This document shows positions 8,892 through 17,772 of a DNA stretch of 64,000 nucleotides, piece after piece. The notes beneath the pieces were generated by a model. That model did no database searches and had not been told where the DNA came from. It was given only the letters and a program-made list of their open reading frames with translations. The DNA is from Candidatus Thalassarchaeum sp. (GTDB lineage Archaea > Thermoplasmatota > Poseidoniia > Poseidoniales > Thalassarchaeaceae). Numbering within the stretch: the stretch's first letter is position 1; each line of letters begins with the position of its first letter. The stretch lies in contig JADHRW010000002.1 of the NCBI GenBank assembly GCA_016777225.1, positions 257,284 to 321,283 on the forward strand, in the 5' to 3' direction. Position numbers and translations under genes: made by a program.

Positions 8892-9154
8892 CCTTTATTT
8901 TTCAATATTATGGTTTTATTTATCGCAGTCATTCATTTAATTGTGGTATGAAGATATTTTGAGCCAATATTGTCAACTATATGTGGCATTTAACATTAAT
9001 TAAGGTAAAAAAATTAGCAGTCTACTTTTTAATAATGGTAAAAAGGAAAAAAGAGAGAGTTTAAGGGCGTAAAATACCACAATTACGGAAGAAATACCAC
9101 ATTTGTACTCTATGAAGCGATTAGTTGTAGTACTTATACAGATTCCGTAGAGAT
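8892..9154. promoter_or_regulatory. 263-bp AT-rich intergenic region with spaced AAATACCACA repeats
   Basis: No gene or tRNA is seen here. Two identical 10-mers AAATACCACA lie at 9072-9081 and 9092-9101, 20 bp apart, which is about two helical turns on the same face. An inverted related copy (TTGTGGTAT) lies at 8941-8949, and a weaker one (TGTGGCAT) near 8982. The cluster sits 53-83 bp upstream of the E1 gene and could be an operator or activator site. The regulator is unknown. Confidence 0.4.
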
Positions 9155-12034
9155 ATGACTATAGCGCGACAGGGCATTTGGCAGTGCCCTGATTGTAATA
9201 ATCATGAAGTTTGGAAGACTAGAGATGAGAGCACAAACCAGATTGACAGAAAATGCACTAATTGCAATAAAAGAGTGAGAATGACACTAGATCGCTCAGA
9301 TTCAGGGAAAGGTAGGAAAAGAGGATTTCGGATATGGGAGAGAGATTTGAGTATCGATTTCGCAGAAATCATAGAGGAGGCAAAGAGGAGGAATTACAAT
9401 CAATCTAATGAATCGGAATACGTTGAAATCACAGCACCTTCTGAAAAAAAACCTAGTCAAGAAGAACTTTCACCGATTTGGGGAGCTAATTGGTCTCCGA
9501 AAAAACCATTGAGATTCACTAAAAAGATTGACGAATTAAACGTGCGTAAAGAAATTTTACGTTTCGTAACTGAAAGACATGATGGGTATTTGGAATTTAT
9601 AGCAAAAGAATGGAATAAACAGAAACCACCACTTAATTTTACAGGCAATACATATCATGAGTTCTCAATAAGATTCTGTAGAGAACTTTCTAAATCATTG
9701 AAAGAGAGAATATGGACGCCTGAACTAGCGATAATAGGCAGAGATGAAGTAATCCCTAGAAGAAAATCAGACTTGTTTTTAGAAAGAAGGAATATTCGTT
9801 TTTTAAGAGATATTTCATTGTGCCTAAGAAGAATAGCCCACTCATCAAGCGCTGATTTAGATATGCATTTACTATGGCAAAGGTGGATGATTAGGACTAG
9901 AGCAATTGATGAACACTTGAAAGATCTTTTCAGTAATGGAATTAGCACCCCTGATGGGAAGAAATTCGGAGGTAAAGGATTTAGATCAACTTGGCAAGAA
10001 GGAGTAGTTGGTTGTGCCACACCACTTACAAGAGCAATTGACCTCCAACCTGATCAAAAGTATCGAGCAGATATAATCGCACCGATGATTAGAGATGTAG
10101 GGCTAGCTCTTGCTGTAGGTCAAACTCCTTTAGAGATATTTGCCGCTCAAATGGGGAAGTCAGGATCGTACATGGATGGAGGGAATATTGACTCAGGAGG
10201 TAGAGACTTGCATATTGGAAATTGGGAAAAGGGAGTTCTTCCACCAACGGCACCTCTACCGATAGCAAGTGCAACCGCCACTGGAGTTGCTTTAGCCGCA
10301 AATTTGTTAGAAATTGAAAGATTCCATCTGGCACCCGTAGGAGAAGGAACTAGTAGTAATGGAGAGTTTTGGGAGGCTATGAATTTAGCAGGAGCAAGAG
10401 GATTGCCAATAGCATTTATGATTCAAAATAATCAAATCGCCTTAGACACCTTCACAGTGGGGCAATCAGGAGCTGAAACCTTTGGAGATAAAGGGTATGC
10501 AATGGGCATTCCTTCATGGTCTATAGATGGATCAGACCCTTTACAATTCCATGCATCTACAGCAACTTCTAGAGAATATGCATTAGACGGAGGAGGTGCG
10601 ACCTTGATACATGTAGAAACAATGAGAGGATGTGGACATGCACATCACCACGATGATCTATATCTTGGTTCAGTAACGGGGAACCCCCCCGGATATGTAG
10701 GTAGAGATTTATTGAAATATTGGGCCGAAAAAGATCCTTTGCCAAATCATAGAGAATATTGTATATCCTTAGGAGCGAGTGAAAAGCAACTATTAGCCAT
10801 AGAAAAGGAAGAGCAGTATTATGTCGACAGTGCAAGGAATGAAATGGAAAAAATGCCTTGGCCAGAGGGATATACAGTAACCAAGGGTATTACATCAAAA
10901 CTTGATGCAGAATCTCATTCACAACAATATGACAGATTTGAGAAAGAGACTAGAGATATCACCCCAGGGCCACTTAAGGATGGAGAATTATCAATACAGT
11001 TTTCTGATGCTTCGAATTCTTCAACATATAGTAGAGCTATTCAGAATGCGATGGTTGCTTTAGCAGAGAAATACGGTGAAAAAATAGTATTCATGGGAGA
11101 AGATATGGAAGTAGCAGGTGCTTTTGGAATGAATATTCCTCTAAAGGCAAAAGGACATTCTGATAAATTATTAGATATGCCTCTCTCAGAGTCGATAATA
11201 ATTCATTCAGCGACAGGAGCTGCTCTCGGAGGCATGAGGCCAATGGCAGAAATACAGTTTGGAGGATTCGCCGCACTGGCAATGAATGCCTTGGTGAATA
11301 ATGCTGCACAATTAAGATGGAGATGGGGAGCAGAAGTCCCCCTAACAGTTAGGATACCTCTCGGTGCGAAAATAAGAAGTGGGCCGTTTCATGCAAACAT
11401 GATTGAATCATGGTTTATGAACGATCCAGGGCTAACGATAGTATTCCCGAGTAATCCTCAAGATGCATACGACTTACTCATAGAATCACATGAAATGAAT
11501 GACCCAGTGGTTTTCCTTGAGCACTTGGGATTATATGGTTTAGGTGGTGGCAAGACTGGTTGGGGCGATTCGATTAATCAAGTGATTGATACAGAATCAG
11601 TCAAGAAGAGATTAGAAAATAATATATCATCTATCGGTCAAGCGAAAATAATCAGAGGAGGAAGTGACTTGACAATTATAACATGGGGTGCAATGGTACA
11701 TGTTGCCTTAAAAACTGCTGAAGAATTAGCAAAAGAAGATATTGAAATAGAGATAGTAGATTTGCGTACAATATTACCATTTGATTCAAGTACTTGTGTA
11801 GAATCAATTATGAGAACAAAGAAAATGATAGTACTCCAAGAGTCGCAATATACAGGAGGATTAGGACACACCGTTAGTAGCAGGATACTAGAAGAAACTT
11901 TTTGGGACATGGAATCTCCACCCGTAGTTATAGGAGCACTCGATACACCAGTTCCATTTTCACCAACATTGGAAGATCATACAATACCATCCGTAGATCT
12001 AGTATCAAGGCATGTTAGAAGAATGTGTAAATAA
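9155..12034 (+). CDS. Fused 2-oxoacid dehydrogenase E1 (alpha-beta in one chain) with N-terminal zinc ribbon
   Basis: The thiamin-diphosphate E1 component decarboxylates pyruvate or branched-chain 2-oxoacids in the 2-oxoacid dehydrogenase complex. The 959-residue chain has a zinc-ribbon-like start (C11, C14, C34, C37). A basic linker of about 160 residues follows. The E1-alpha domain, about 230-600, has the ThDP motif GEGTSSNGEFW...QNNQ and an HAHHHDD segment. The E1-beta domain, about 625-959, has FMGEDMEVAGAFG and GGMRPMAEIQFGGF. E1-alpha and beta are normally separate genes of about 330-400 residues each. No E2 or E3 gene is nearby. Start ATG 9155. The substrate (pyruvate or branched-chain acid) is uncertain. 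Confidence 0.9.
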   Translation: MTIARQGIWQCPDCNNHEVWKTRDESTNQIDRKCTNCNKRVRMTLDRSDSGKGRKRGFRIWERDLSIDFAEIIEEAKRRNYNQSNESEYVEITAPSEKKPSQEELSPIWGANWSPKKPLRFTKKIDELNVRKEILRFVTERHDGYLEFIAKEWNKQKPPLNFTGNTYHEFSIRFCRELSKSLKERIWTPELAIIGRDEVIPRRKSDLFLERRNIRFLRDISLCLRRIAHSSSADLDMHLLWQRWMIRTRAIDEHLKDLFSNGISTPDGKKFGGKGFRSTWQEGVVGCATPLTRAIDLQPDQKYRADIIAPMIRDVGLALAVGQTPLEIFAAQMGKSGSYMDGGNIDSGGRDLHIGNWEKGVLPPTAPLPIASATATGVALAANLLEIERFHLAPVGEGTSSNGEFWEAMNLAGARGLPIAFMIQNNQIALDTFTVGQSGAETFGDKGYAMGIPSWSIDGSDPLQFHASTATSREYALDGGGATLIHVETMRGCGHAHHHDDLYLGSVTGNPPGYVGRDLLKYWAEKDPLPNHREYCISLGASEKQLLAIEKEEQYYVDSARNEMEKMPWPEGYTVTKGITSKLDAESHSQQYDRFEKETRDITPGPLKDGELSIQFSDASNSSTYSRAIQNAMVALAEKYGEKIVFMGEDMEVAGAFGMNIPLKAKGHSDKLLDMPLSESIIIHSATGAALGGMRPMAEIQFGGFAALAMNALVNNAAQLRWRWGAEVPLTVRIPLGAKIRSGPFHANMIESWFMNDPGLTIVFPSNPQDAYDLLIESHEMNDPVVFLEHLGLYGLGGGKTGWGDSINQVIDTESVKKRLENNISSIGQAKIIRGGSDLTIITWGAMVHVALKTAEELAKEDIEIEIVDLRTILPFDSSTCVESIMRTKKMIVLQESQYTGGLGHTVSSRILEETFWDMESPPVVIGALDTPVPFSPTLEDHTIPSVDLVSRHVRRMCK

Positions 12035-12051
12035 ATAAAAGGAGAATTAGA

Positions 12052-13017
12052 ATGTTAGGATTTTTATTATCATTACCTGATTTAATCCTGGTAATACTAG
12101 GATTTATTTGCCTGATTTGGGGAGGAGAAAGTGTCGTCCAAGGAGCTATCACACTAGCTAGAAAGATGAATGTTTCACCTCTATTAATTGGCTTTACTAT
12201 TGTAGCAGTGGGGACCTCGCTTCCTGAATTAGCAGTGACAATTAAAGCAGTTAGCAGTAATAGTCAAGAATTAGTAGATTTAGCAGTTGGCGGTGTTTTA
12301 GGTTCAAATGTAGCTAATGTAATGCTAGTTTTGGGTACTGCTGCAATGCTTGGTGCCTGTAGTGAGCCAGAGATGGGAATCAAGAAAGATGCAATAGCAG
12401 TAATACTTGCATCTATTATTCTGTTAATTACGGTAATGCTGGGAGAAATTAGTACATTAATTGGTGCTATGATGTTAATATCTCTAATACTGTATTACAT
12501 TTATTCATACAATTATTCTAAGAAATTAGGATTGGATGAAGACCTTGAAGAAACTTGGATAGGAGAGAATATTCCTCTAGCCATAATGGTTACAATTTTT
12601 GGAGGATTTTTGATATTCCTAGGAGCAGAATTTTTGATAGAAGGGTCAATTGGAATCGCAGATGAAATGGGAATCTCTGAAACAATCGTAGGACTCAGCG
12701 TAATCGCCCTAGGAACCTCATTACCAGAATTAGCAGTGACAGTAATTGCAGCGGTCAGAGGACATAAAGGAGTTGCAATAGGAAATGTTCTTGGTTCAAA
12801 TGTAATCAATATTTTAGGTATTTTAGGTGTTTCTTCAGTTTATGCGGGAGGAATTTTGATTTCTGAAGAATTTGCAGGAAGAGACATTTGGGTAGTCATG
12901 GCCACATCAGGTTTAGTGGCTGCTATGTTACTAGATAATCGGAGAATTGGAAAAAGAGTTGGACTAGTTATGGTCATTGGATATCTGTTATATATGGCTT
13001 TTCTTTATTCGTCTTGA
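12052..13017 (+). CDS. Ca2+/Na+ antiporter, CaCA family (YrbG-like)
   Basis: The 321-residue membrane protein has about ten helices and the hallmark internal duplication of cation/Ca2+ exchangers. The first alpha repeat reads VAVGTSLPELAVT with GSNVANVMLVLG. The second reads IALGTSLPELAVT with GSNVINILGILG. The acidic residues in the two GTSLPE motifs bind the ions. An acidic cytoplasmic loop separates the halves near residue 165. It probably extrudes Ca2+ against Na+ in a marine cell. It starts 18 bp after the E1 stop with a GGAGAATT ribosome-binding site, so it may be cotranscribed without sharing function. Confidence 0.94.
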   Translation: MLGFLLSLPDLILVILGFICLIWGGESVVQGAITLARKMNVSPLLIGFTIVAVGTSLPELAVTIKAVSSNSQELVDLAVGGVLGSNVANVMLVLGTAAMLGACSEPEMGIKKDAIAVILASIILLITVMLGEISTLIGAMMLISLILYYIYSYNYSKKLGLDEDLEETWIGENIPLAIMVTIFGGFLIFLGAEFLIEGSIGIADEMGISETIVGLSVIALGTSLPELAVTVIAAVRGHKGVAIGNVLGSNVINILGILGVSSVYAGGILISEEFAGRDIWVVMATSGLVAAMLLDNRRIGKRVGLVMVIGYLLYMAFLYSS

Positions 13018-13068
13018 AAGTATATTCACAAGGCGAACGGCTAAGTCTGAATGCCACCTGCGATACTC

Positions 13069-14214
13069 ATGGTTAACTTCGAATTGAGTGATGAACAACT
13101 GATGTTACAAGAGTTAGCACGTGATTTCGCTAATGAAGAAATCAAATCAAATGCGGGTTCTTGGGATAAAGAAAGTGTTTTTCCAAGAGAGGCTATTGCT
13201 AAAGCAAATGAGTTAGGTCTTCTGACGCTCAAAATACCTGAAAAATATGGAGGAGGAGGAATGGGTTCTTTCGAAGAAGTAATTGTTCTTGAGGAATTAG
13301 GCTGTGGAGATCCTGGTTTCGCTACTGCTGCTGGAAGTTCCATGCTATCATCATACCCAATAATTACTGGTGGAACTGAACAACAAAAAGAAAAGTATCT
13401 TCGAAAGATTACTGATGGTAAAATTGCTGCCTATTGCGTCACTGAGCCGGGAGCAGGAAGTGACGTTCAAGCAATAAAAACAGAAGCAGTAAAAGATGGA
13501 AATGAATATATCATCAATGGTCAAAAGATGTGGATTACTGGAGCGGGGTATGCAGACTGGTTTTTCGTGCTAGCTTATACAAATAAAGAGGCAGGATATA
13601 AGGGAATGAGTGGATTTATTGTAGATTCTGATTTAGAAGGCGTTGAATTGGGTAAGAAGGAAGAAAATATGGGCCAACGTTGTTCAGATACTCGCTCTGT
13701 GACTTTCAATAATGTCAGAGTTCCAATTGAAAATCTAATTGGAGGTAAGGAAAATGATGGATGGATTAATGCCATGAAAGCATTCGATCTTTCTAGACCT
13801 AGCATCTCAGCACATGCCGTAGGAAATGCCAGAGGTGCCATGGAAGAAGCGATTAATTATGCCAGTGAAAGAAATGCATTCAACAAACCAATCATCAGAC
13901 ATCAAGCTATTTCATTCATGTTAGCAGATATGGCGACAAAAATTGAAGCAGCTAGAATGCTTGTATGGAAAGCAGCACTGAAGGCAGATTCAGGAGAAAG
14001 AAATACACTAGATGCAGCACATGCAAAGAGATTCGCAGCAGACATAGCGATGGAAGTTACAACCGATGCAGTACAAATATTTGGAGGATATGGATATTCA
14101 GAAGAATATCCCGTCGCTAGAAGGATGAGAGGCGCTAAAGTAGTTCAAATTTTTGAAGGTTCAAGCCAAATCCAACGACTCATAATTAGTAGAGAAATTC
14201 TACAAAATCATTAA
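13069..14214 (+). CDS. Acyl-CoA dehydrogenase
   Basis: The 381-residue FAD enzyme of the acyl-CoA dehydrogenase family introduces the alpha-beta double bond in acyl-CoA. Family landmarks are the opening NFELSDEQ, the AYCVTEPGAGSDVQAI signature, KMWITGAGYADWFFV, ARGAMEEAINYASER, the IFGGYGYSEEYPVAR signature and the C-terminal EGSSQIQRLIISREIL with the catalytic-base Glu position. It is probably used in fatty-acid or branched-chain amino-acid breakdown, which fits the upstream E1 if that enzyme handles branched-chain 2-oxoacids (inference). The MVNFELSDE start at 13069 matches the family; ATG 13051 would add six residues. Confidence 0.94.
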   Translation: MVNFELSDEQLMLQELARDFANEEIKSNAGSWDKESVFPREAIAKANELGLLTLKIPEKYGGGGMGSFEEVIVLEELGCGDPGFATAAGSSMLSSYPIITGGTEQQKEKYLRKITDGKIAAYCVTEPGAGSDVQAIKTEAVKDGNEYIINGQKMWITGAGYADWFFVLAYTNKEAGYKGMSGFIVDSDLEGVELGKKEENMGQRCSDTRSVTFNNVRVPIENLIGGKENDGWINAMKAFDLSRPSISAHAVGNARGAMEEAINYASERNAFNKPIIRHQAISFMLADMATKIEAARMLVWKAALKADSGERNTLDAAHAKRFAADIAMEVTTDAVQIFGGYGYSEEYPVARRMRGAKVVQIFEGSSQIQRLIISREILQNH

Positions 14215-14275
14215 ATTTTAAATTGTTTACTGGAAATCAGACGACCGTTTGATTCAAGTCTAAGTTCTTACACGG

Positions 14276-16246
14276 ATGTATGATAATATGCGTAATAAGG
14301 TTGGTTTACTGAAGAGACTTACTGCAATGATGATCCTAGGATTAATGCTATTGCCCGTATTATCTACAGCAATGCCATTAGAAAATAGTATTGAAGTACA
14401 AAATCAAGTCGATGAAGTTCCTTGGTGGGAAAATACAAATATGGATGCAAATAACGATTATATTCATGATGCTATATGGAAAGCATCTGAGAGTCTGCAC
14501 TATGACTATGTAGATGAAAATAACATGATAAGCGTGATTGTTGACTTTGATCATACCCCGACAATTGATGATGAAATTATGCTTGAAAAGAATGTTCTAT
14601 TCGAAGTTCAATTCAGATATTGGTTAATCGATAGTATTGCCGGAAAAGTAAACATAAATCTAATTCCACAAATCGTTGAATTACCTGGAGTTGTATTTGT
14701 AGAACTAGATGGCCGCTTAGAAATACAAATGAATGATGTTAATGAAGTTCATGATGTAAATCTAGTATGGCAAGAAACAGGATACACTGGAGCTGGTAGC
14801 GTAGTGGCAATTATCGATACAGGAATTGATAGTGACCATGTAGGCTTGGACGATATTGATGATTCAAATTATACTAATGATTCAAAGGTAATCGCATTTT
14901 ATGATGCTGTGAATACTCCTGAATTAACAAATGGAACCGAAATTAAAGCATATGATGATCAAGGTCACGGCACACATTGCGCAGGAATCACAGCTGGAAC
15001 TGGAGCGCCTGATTTCCAGTATATTGGAGTAGCACCTAAGGCTCAATTAGTAGGAGTTAAAGTTCTAGATTCAGGAGGCTCTGGATCATTTGCTACAGTT
15101 ATGGCAGGTATGGAATGGACTGTTGAGAAAAGACATGTTTTCAATATTCGTGCAGCAAGTATGAGTTTAGGAGGGCCGGGAGCTATTGAATGGACATCTT
15201 CGGAAGAAGAATCAGTTAATCGAATGGGTAATGAAATGATGCGAGAAGGTGTAGCACTATTTATTGCGGCAGGAAATAGTGCTTTTAGTGCACAGATAGG
15301 GACTCCAGGCTCTGCTGAAGATGTAATTACTGTCGGCGCTCTAGATAAGAATACTGCAATAGCAGTTTATTCAAGCCAGGGGCCTACTGAAGAAGGTAGA
15401 GTGAAACCAAACATAGCATTTGTAGGAAGTAGTGTCATGGCTCCGGATTTTAATACAGGAGATGGTTATACGAGTAAATCAGGAACAAGTATGGCAACAC
15501 CCGGTGCAGCAGGATTAGCCGCATTAATGTATCAGGCTAATCCTGATTTATCACCCTTTGATATTAGAAATATCATGCAAGAAACTGCAACTTACAGGAG
15601 GTGTGAATATATGGGTGCAAACGAGCCATGTGCTGAAGATTTAATACCTAAAAATAGACAGAATAACGTTTATGGGCATGGACATGTAAATTCTGTACCT
15701 TCTGTAATGGAAGCTGCAAACAAAGTTTATGAGTTATCTCTAACGCTAAATGTCACTCTAGAAAGTGATTATGATGTTGATAATAGAGTTACTCTAAATC
15801 AAGAAGATGGAGTTCTATTCAATGTAGAGGGAGGTGCGACAAGAGTTCAATGGCGCACATGGGATATGAGAGATAATTGGATGGATCTTGCAGGATTTGA
15901 CGAAGATGATACTACCTTTATGGTAACACATTCGTTACTTGTTGATAGATTACAATACCTTCCAAATAATACCGTAGAAGGTGAACAAGTATTGCTGGTA
16001 AGAGCAATTACAAATGATAAATCCTCCACTAATTTAGCAGTTGATATCAATATAGTTGGAGCAGAGAAAATAGACTCAGAGAGTGAAATTTCAAGTAATT
16101 CATCGATAATTATTGGTATTTTGTCAATATTAGTATTAATCTTATTCACAGGACTAACAATTGTCACTATGAAATTTAAACAAACAGGTCTTTGGGATGA
16201 AGATGAGTATTCAAGAGAGTATGTTTTTCCTGAAAACATTAGATGA
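14276..16246 (+). CDS. Membrane-anchored subtilisin-like serine protease (S8)
   Basis: The 656-residue exported protease has an N-terminal hydrophobic signal (about 14-33) and a propeptide-like region to about residue 160. The S8 catalytic domain carries D181 (AIIDTGID), H231 (GHGTHCAG), oxyanion N334 (AAGNS) and S405 (GTSMATP). A beta-rich stalk follows, then a single helix at about 603-625 and a short acidic cytoplasmic tail. It should act outside the cell on proteins, in line with a heterotrophic, protein-degrading marine archaeon. The first ATG (14276) gives MYDNM; ATG 14288 is an alternative. A second subtilase, a lipoprotein, lies 1.5 kb downstream. Confidence 0.93.
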   Translation: MYDNMRNKVGLLKRLTAMMILGLMLLPVLSTAMPLENSIEVQNQVDEVPWWENTNMDANNDYIHDAIWKASESLHYDYVDENNMISVIVDFDHTPTIDDEIMLEKNVLFEVQFRYWLIDSIAGKVNINLIPQIVELPGVVFVELDGRLEIQMNDVNEVHDVNLVWQETGYTGAGSVVAIIDTGIDSDHVGLDDIDDSNYTNDSKVIAFYDAVNTPELTNGTEIKAYDDQGHGTHCAGITAGTGAPDFQYIGVAPKAQLVGVKVLDSGGSGSFATVMAGMEWTVEKRHVFNIRAASMSLGGPGAIEWTSSEEESVNRMGNEMMREGVALFIAAGNSAFSAQIGTPGSAEDVITVGALDKNTAIAVYSSQGPTEEGRVKPNIAFVGSSVMAPDFNTGDGYTSKSGTSMATPGAAGLAALMYQANPDLSPFDIRNIMQETATYRRCEYMGANEPCAEDLIPKNRQNNVYGHGHVNSVPSVMEAANKVYELSLTLNVTLESDYDVDNRVTLNQEDGVLFNVEGGATRVQWRTWDMRDNWMDLAGFDEDDTTFMVTHSLLVDRLQYLPNNTVEGEQVLLVRAITNDKSSTNLAVDINIVGAEKIDSESEISSNSSIIIGILSILVLILFTGLTIVTMKFKQTGLWDEDEYSREYVFPENIR

Positions 16247-16269
16247 AAATTATGATATTGTAGAACAAG

Positions 16270-16842
16270 ATGAAAGTAGTGATTAGTCTGTATCTAGAAA
16301 ATGCAATCATACTTGCGGCTGGAGCCAGTAGAAGATTGGGGCAGCCAAAAGCATTGGTTGAACTAAATGGAAAAACTTTAATTGAGATATTAATAACAAG
16401 ATTAAAGAAATTTAATCTAAATATAGTCATAGTAACTAGACCAGATTTAGAGGAAGAAATGCGCGCTTTTGGTGAAAAAATCATCGTTAACACAGAACCA
16501 GATAGAGGTAGAACTGGAAGTATCCAATGTGGATTGAGAGAATTAAATGGACAGAGTTGTCTGATTGTACCTGTAGATAGACCAGGTTTTTCTGATAAAA
16601 CGATTAAAAAATTATTAGAAGCAAAAACTACATGTTGCCCGAGTAAAAATGGAAAAGGAGGGCATCCAGTAGTACTCAATATAGCAGATTGTAAAAAAAT
16701 TCTGTCAAGTAGAGCGTCAACACCACTTAGAAATATTATTAATCCATTAAAGATAGAAGTAGATGATGATTTTTTACACTTAAATATAGATTATCAAGAA
16801 GATATCAATAAACTAAGAGATATAAATATGGATTATTATTGA
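16270..16842 (+). CDS. mocA: Molybdenum cofactor nucleotidyltransferase, MocA-like
   Basis: The 190-residue MobA-like NTP transferase has the signature AIILAAGASRRLGQPKAL. It also has a VPVDRPGF segment in place of the usual DxPx metal motif, and a GGHPVVL segment that MocA enzymes share. MocA attaches CMP to molybdopterin to make the cytosine dinucleotide cofactor used by xanthine-dehydrogenase-family hydroxylases. XdhC follows directly and the hydroxylase subunits come 3 kb later, which supports this over a sugar nucleotidyltransferase. An upstream in-frame ATG at 16288 does not exist; the listed ATG is preceded by a weak ribosome-binding region just after the protease stop. Confidence 0.85.
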   Translation: MKVVISLYLENAIILAAGASRRLGQPKALVELNGKTLIEILITRLKKFNLNIVIVTRPDLEEEMRAFGEKIIVNTEPDRGRTGSIQCGLRELNGQSCLIVPVDRPGFSDKTIKKLLEAKTTCCPSKNGKGGHPVVLNIADCKKILSSRASTPLRNIINPLKIEVDDDFLHLNIDYQEDINKLRDINMDYY

Positions 16843-16901
16843 CCTAGTAATTCAGAGCACACATTACGAAATTAAGAATAGTGAAACCTTTTCTCAGGTT
16901 C

Positions 16902-17732
16902 ATGTCTGTTCCGGTCCTGACTTGGTCTTTATCTCAAGTAGAACTGGGACAGAGAGTTGCTATAGCAACCGTAATTTCGGCTAAAGGTAGTGTTCCAGGA
17001 AAACCTGGTGCAAGACTAGCCATTACTTCTGATAACCAACACTTTGGCACTGTAGGTGGCGCAGGTTTAGAGTTAAGAATCCAAAATAATCTAAAAAAAT
17101 TATTAAATAAAGACCCAAAATTAAATCGTAAAGAAGGTGGTATTATTGAAACATTCCATCTATATAAGGATGCGAAGGGAAAAGAAGTAACAGCCCTTGA
17201 CAGCCTATGTGGTGGCCAAGTGACAGTGAGTATGGAAGTGATTGAGCCAATGCCACACATATTAATCGCAGGAGGAGGGCATGTTGGTAGATGCGTCGCT
17301 CTCGTAGCAGATTCATTAGGTTGGAATTATTCAATATTTGATGTAAGAGAAGAATATTCAAATTCAGAAAAATATCCATTTGCAGTAGATACTATCTCTA
17401 TGAATGCAGACAAATTTCTAGATTTAGAGACTAATGAATCGATACAAAGATTCTCCGATATTTTACTATTAGGCCATGATTGGGCAATTGATCAAAAACT
17501 ATTATTGGGATTATTAAAAATCAGAGAAAATGAAAACAGACCTAGAATAGGAGCAATTGGCTCAACTTCAAAATGGAAATCATTCAAGACTGCTGCGATC
17601 AGTAACGGAGTGAAGGAAGAATGGTTTAATTCAGCTAGATGCCCTATAGGTATTGATATCGGTGCAGAAACACCAGAAGAAATTGGCTTGGCAGTATGTG
17701 CAGAAATATTACTGTTCGAGAAAACAACATAG
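16902..17732 (+). CDS. XdhC/CoxI-family molybdenum enzyme maturation factor
   Basis: XdhC-type proteins bind molybdenum cofactor, promote its sulfuration and hand it to xanthine-dehydrogenase-family enzymes. The N-terminal domain shows VAIATVISAKGSVPGKPGARLAI and GTVGGAGLE. The C-terminal Rossmann domain begins HILIAGGGHVGRCVALVADSLGW and ends with a CPIGIDIGAETPEEIGLAVCAEIL segment, both standard for the family. The length of 277 residues is normal. I chose ATG 16902 because 18 residues before the first family strand is typical; a GTG at 16881 would add seven residues. It is 60 bp after mocA and points to the hydroxylase genes downstream. Confidence 0.9.
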   Translation: MSVPVLTWSLSQVELGQRVAIATVISAKGSVPGKPGARLAITSDNQHFGTVGGAGLELRIQNNLKKLLNKDPKLNRKEGGIIETFHLYKDAKGKEVTALDSLCGGQVTVSMEVIEPMPHILIAGGGHVGRCVALVADSLGWNYSIFDVREEYSNSEKYPFAVDTISMNADKFLDLETNESIQRFSDILLLGHDWAIDQKLLLGLLKIRENENRPRIGAIGSTSKWKSFKTAAISNGVKEEWFNSARCPIGIDIGAETPEEIGLAVCAEILLFEKTT

Positions 17733-17772
17733 ACACGGAGAACTGAAAAAGAGATTATCTCTCGGTAGTATA

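Noticed and set aside
8892-9154. Possible tRNA or small RNA in the longest early gap
   Set aside because: No cloverleaf, T-loop or stable hairpin was found. The region is AT-rich with short repeats only.
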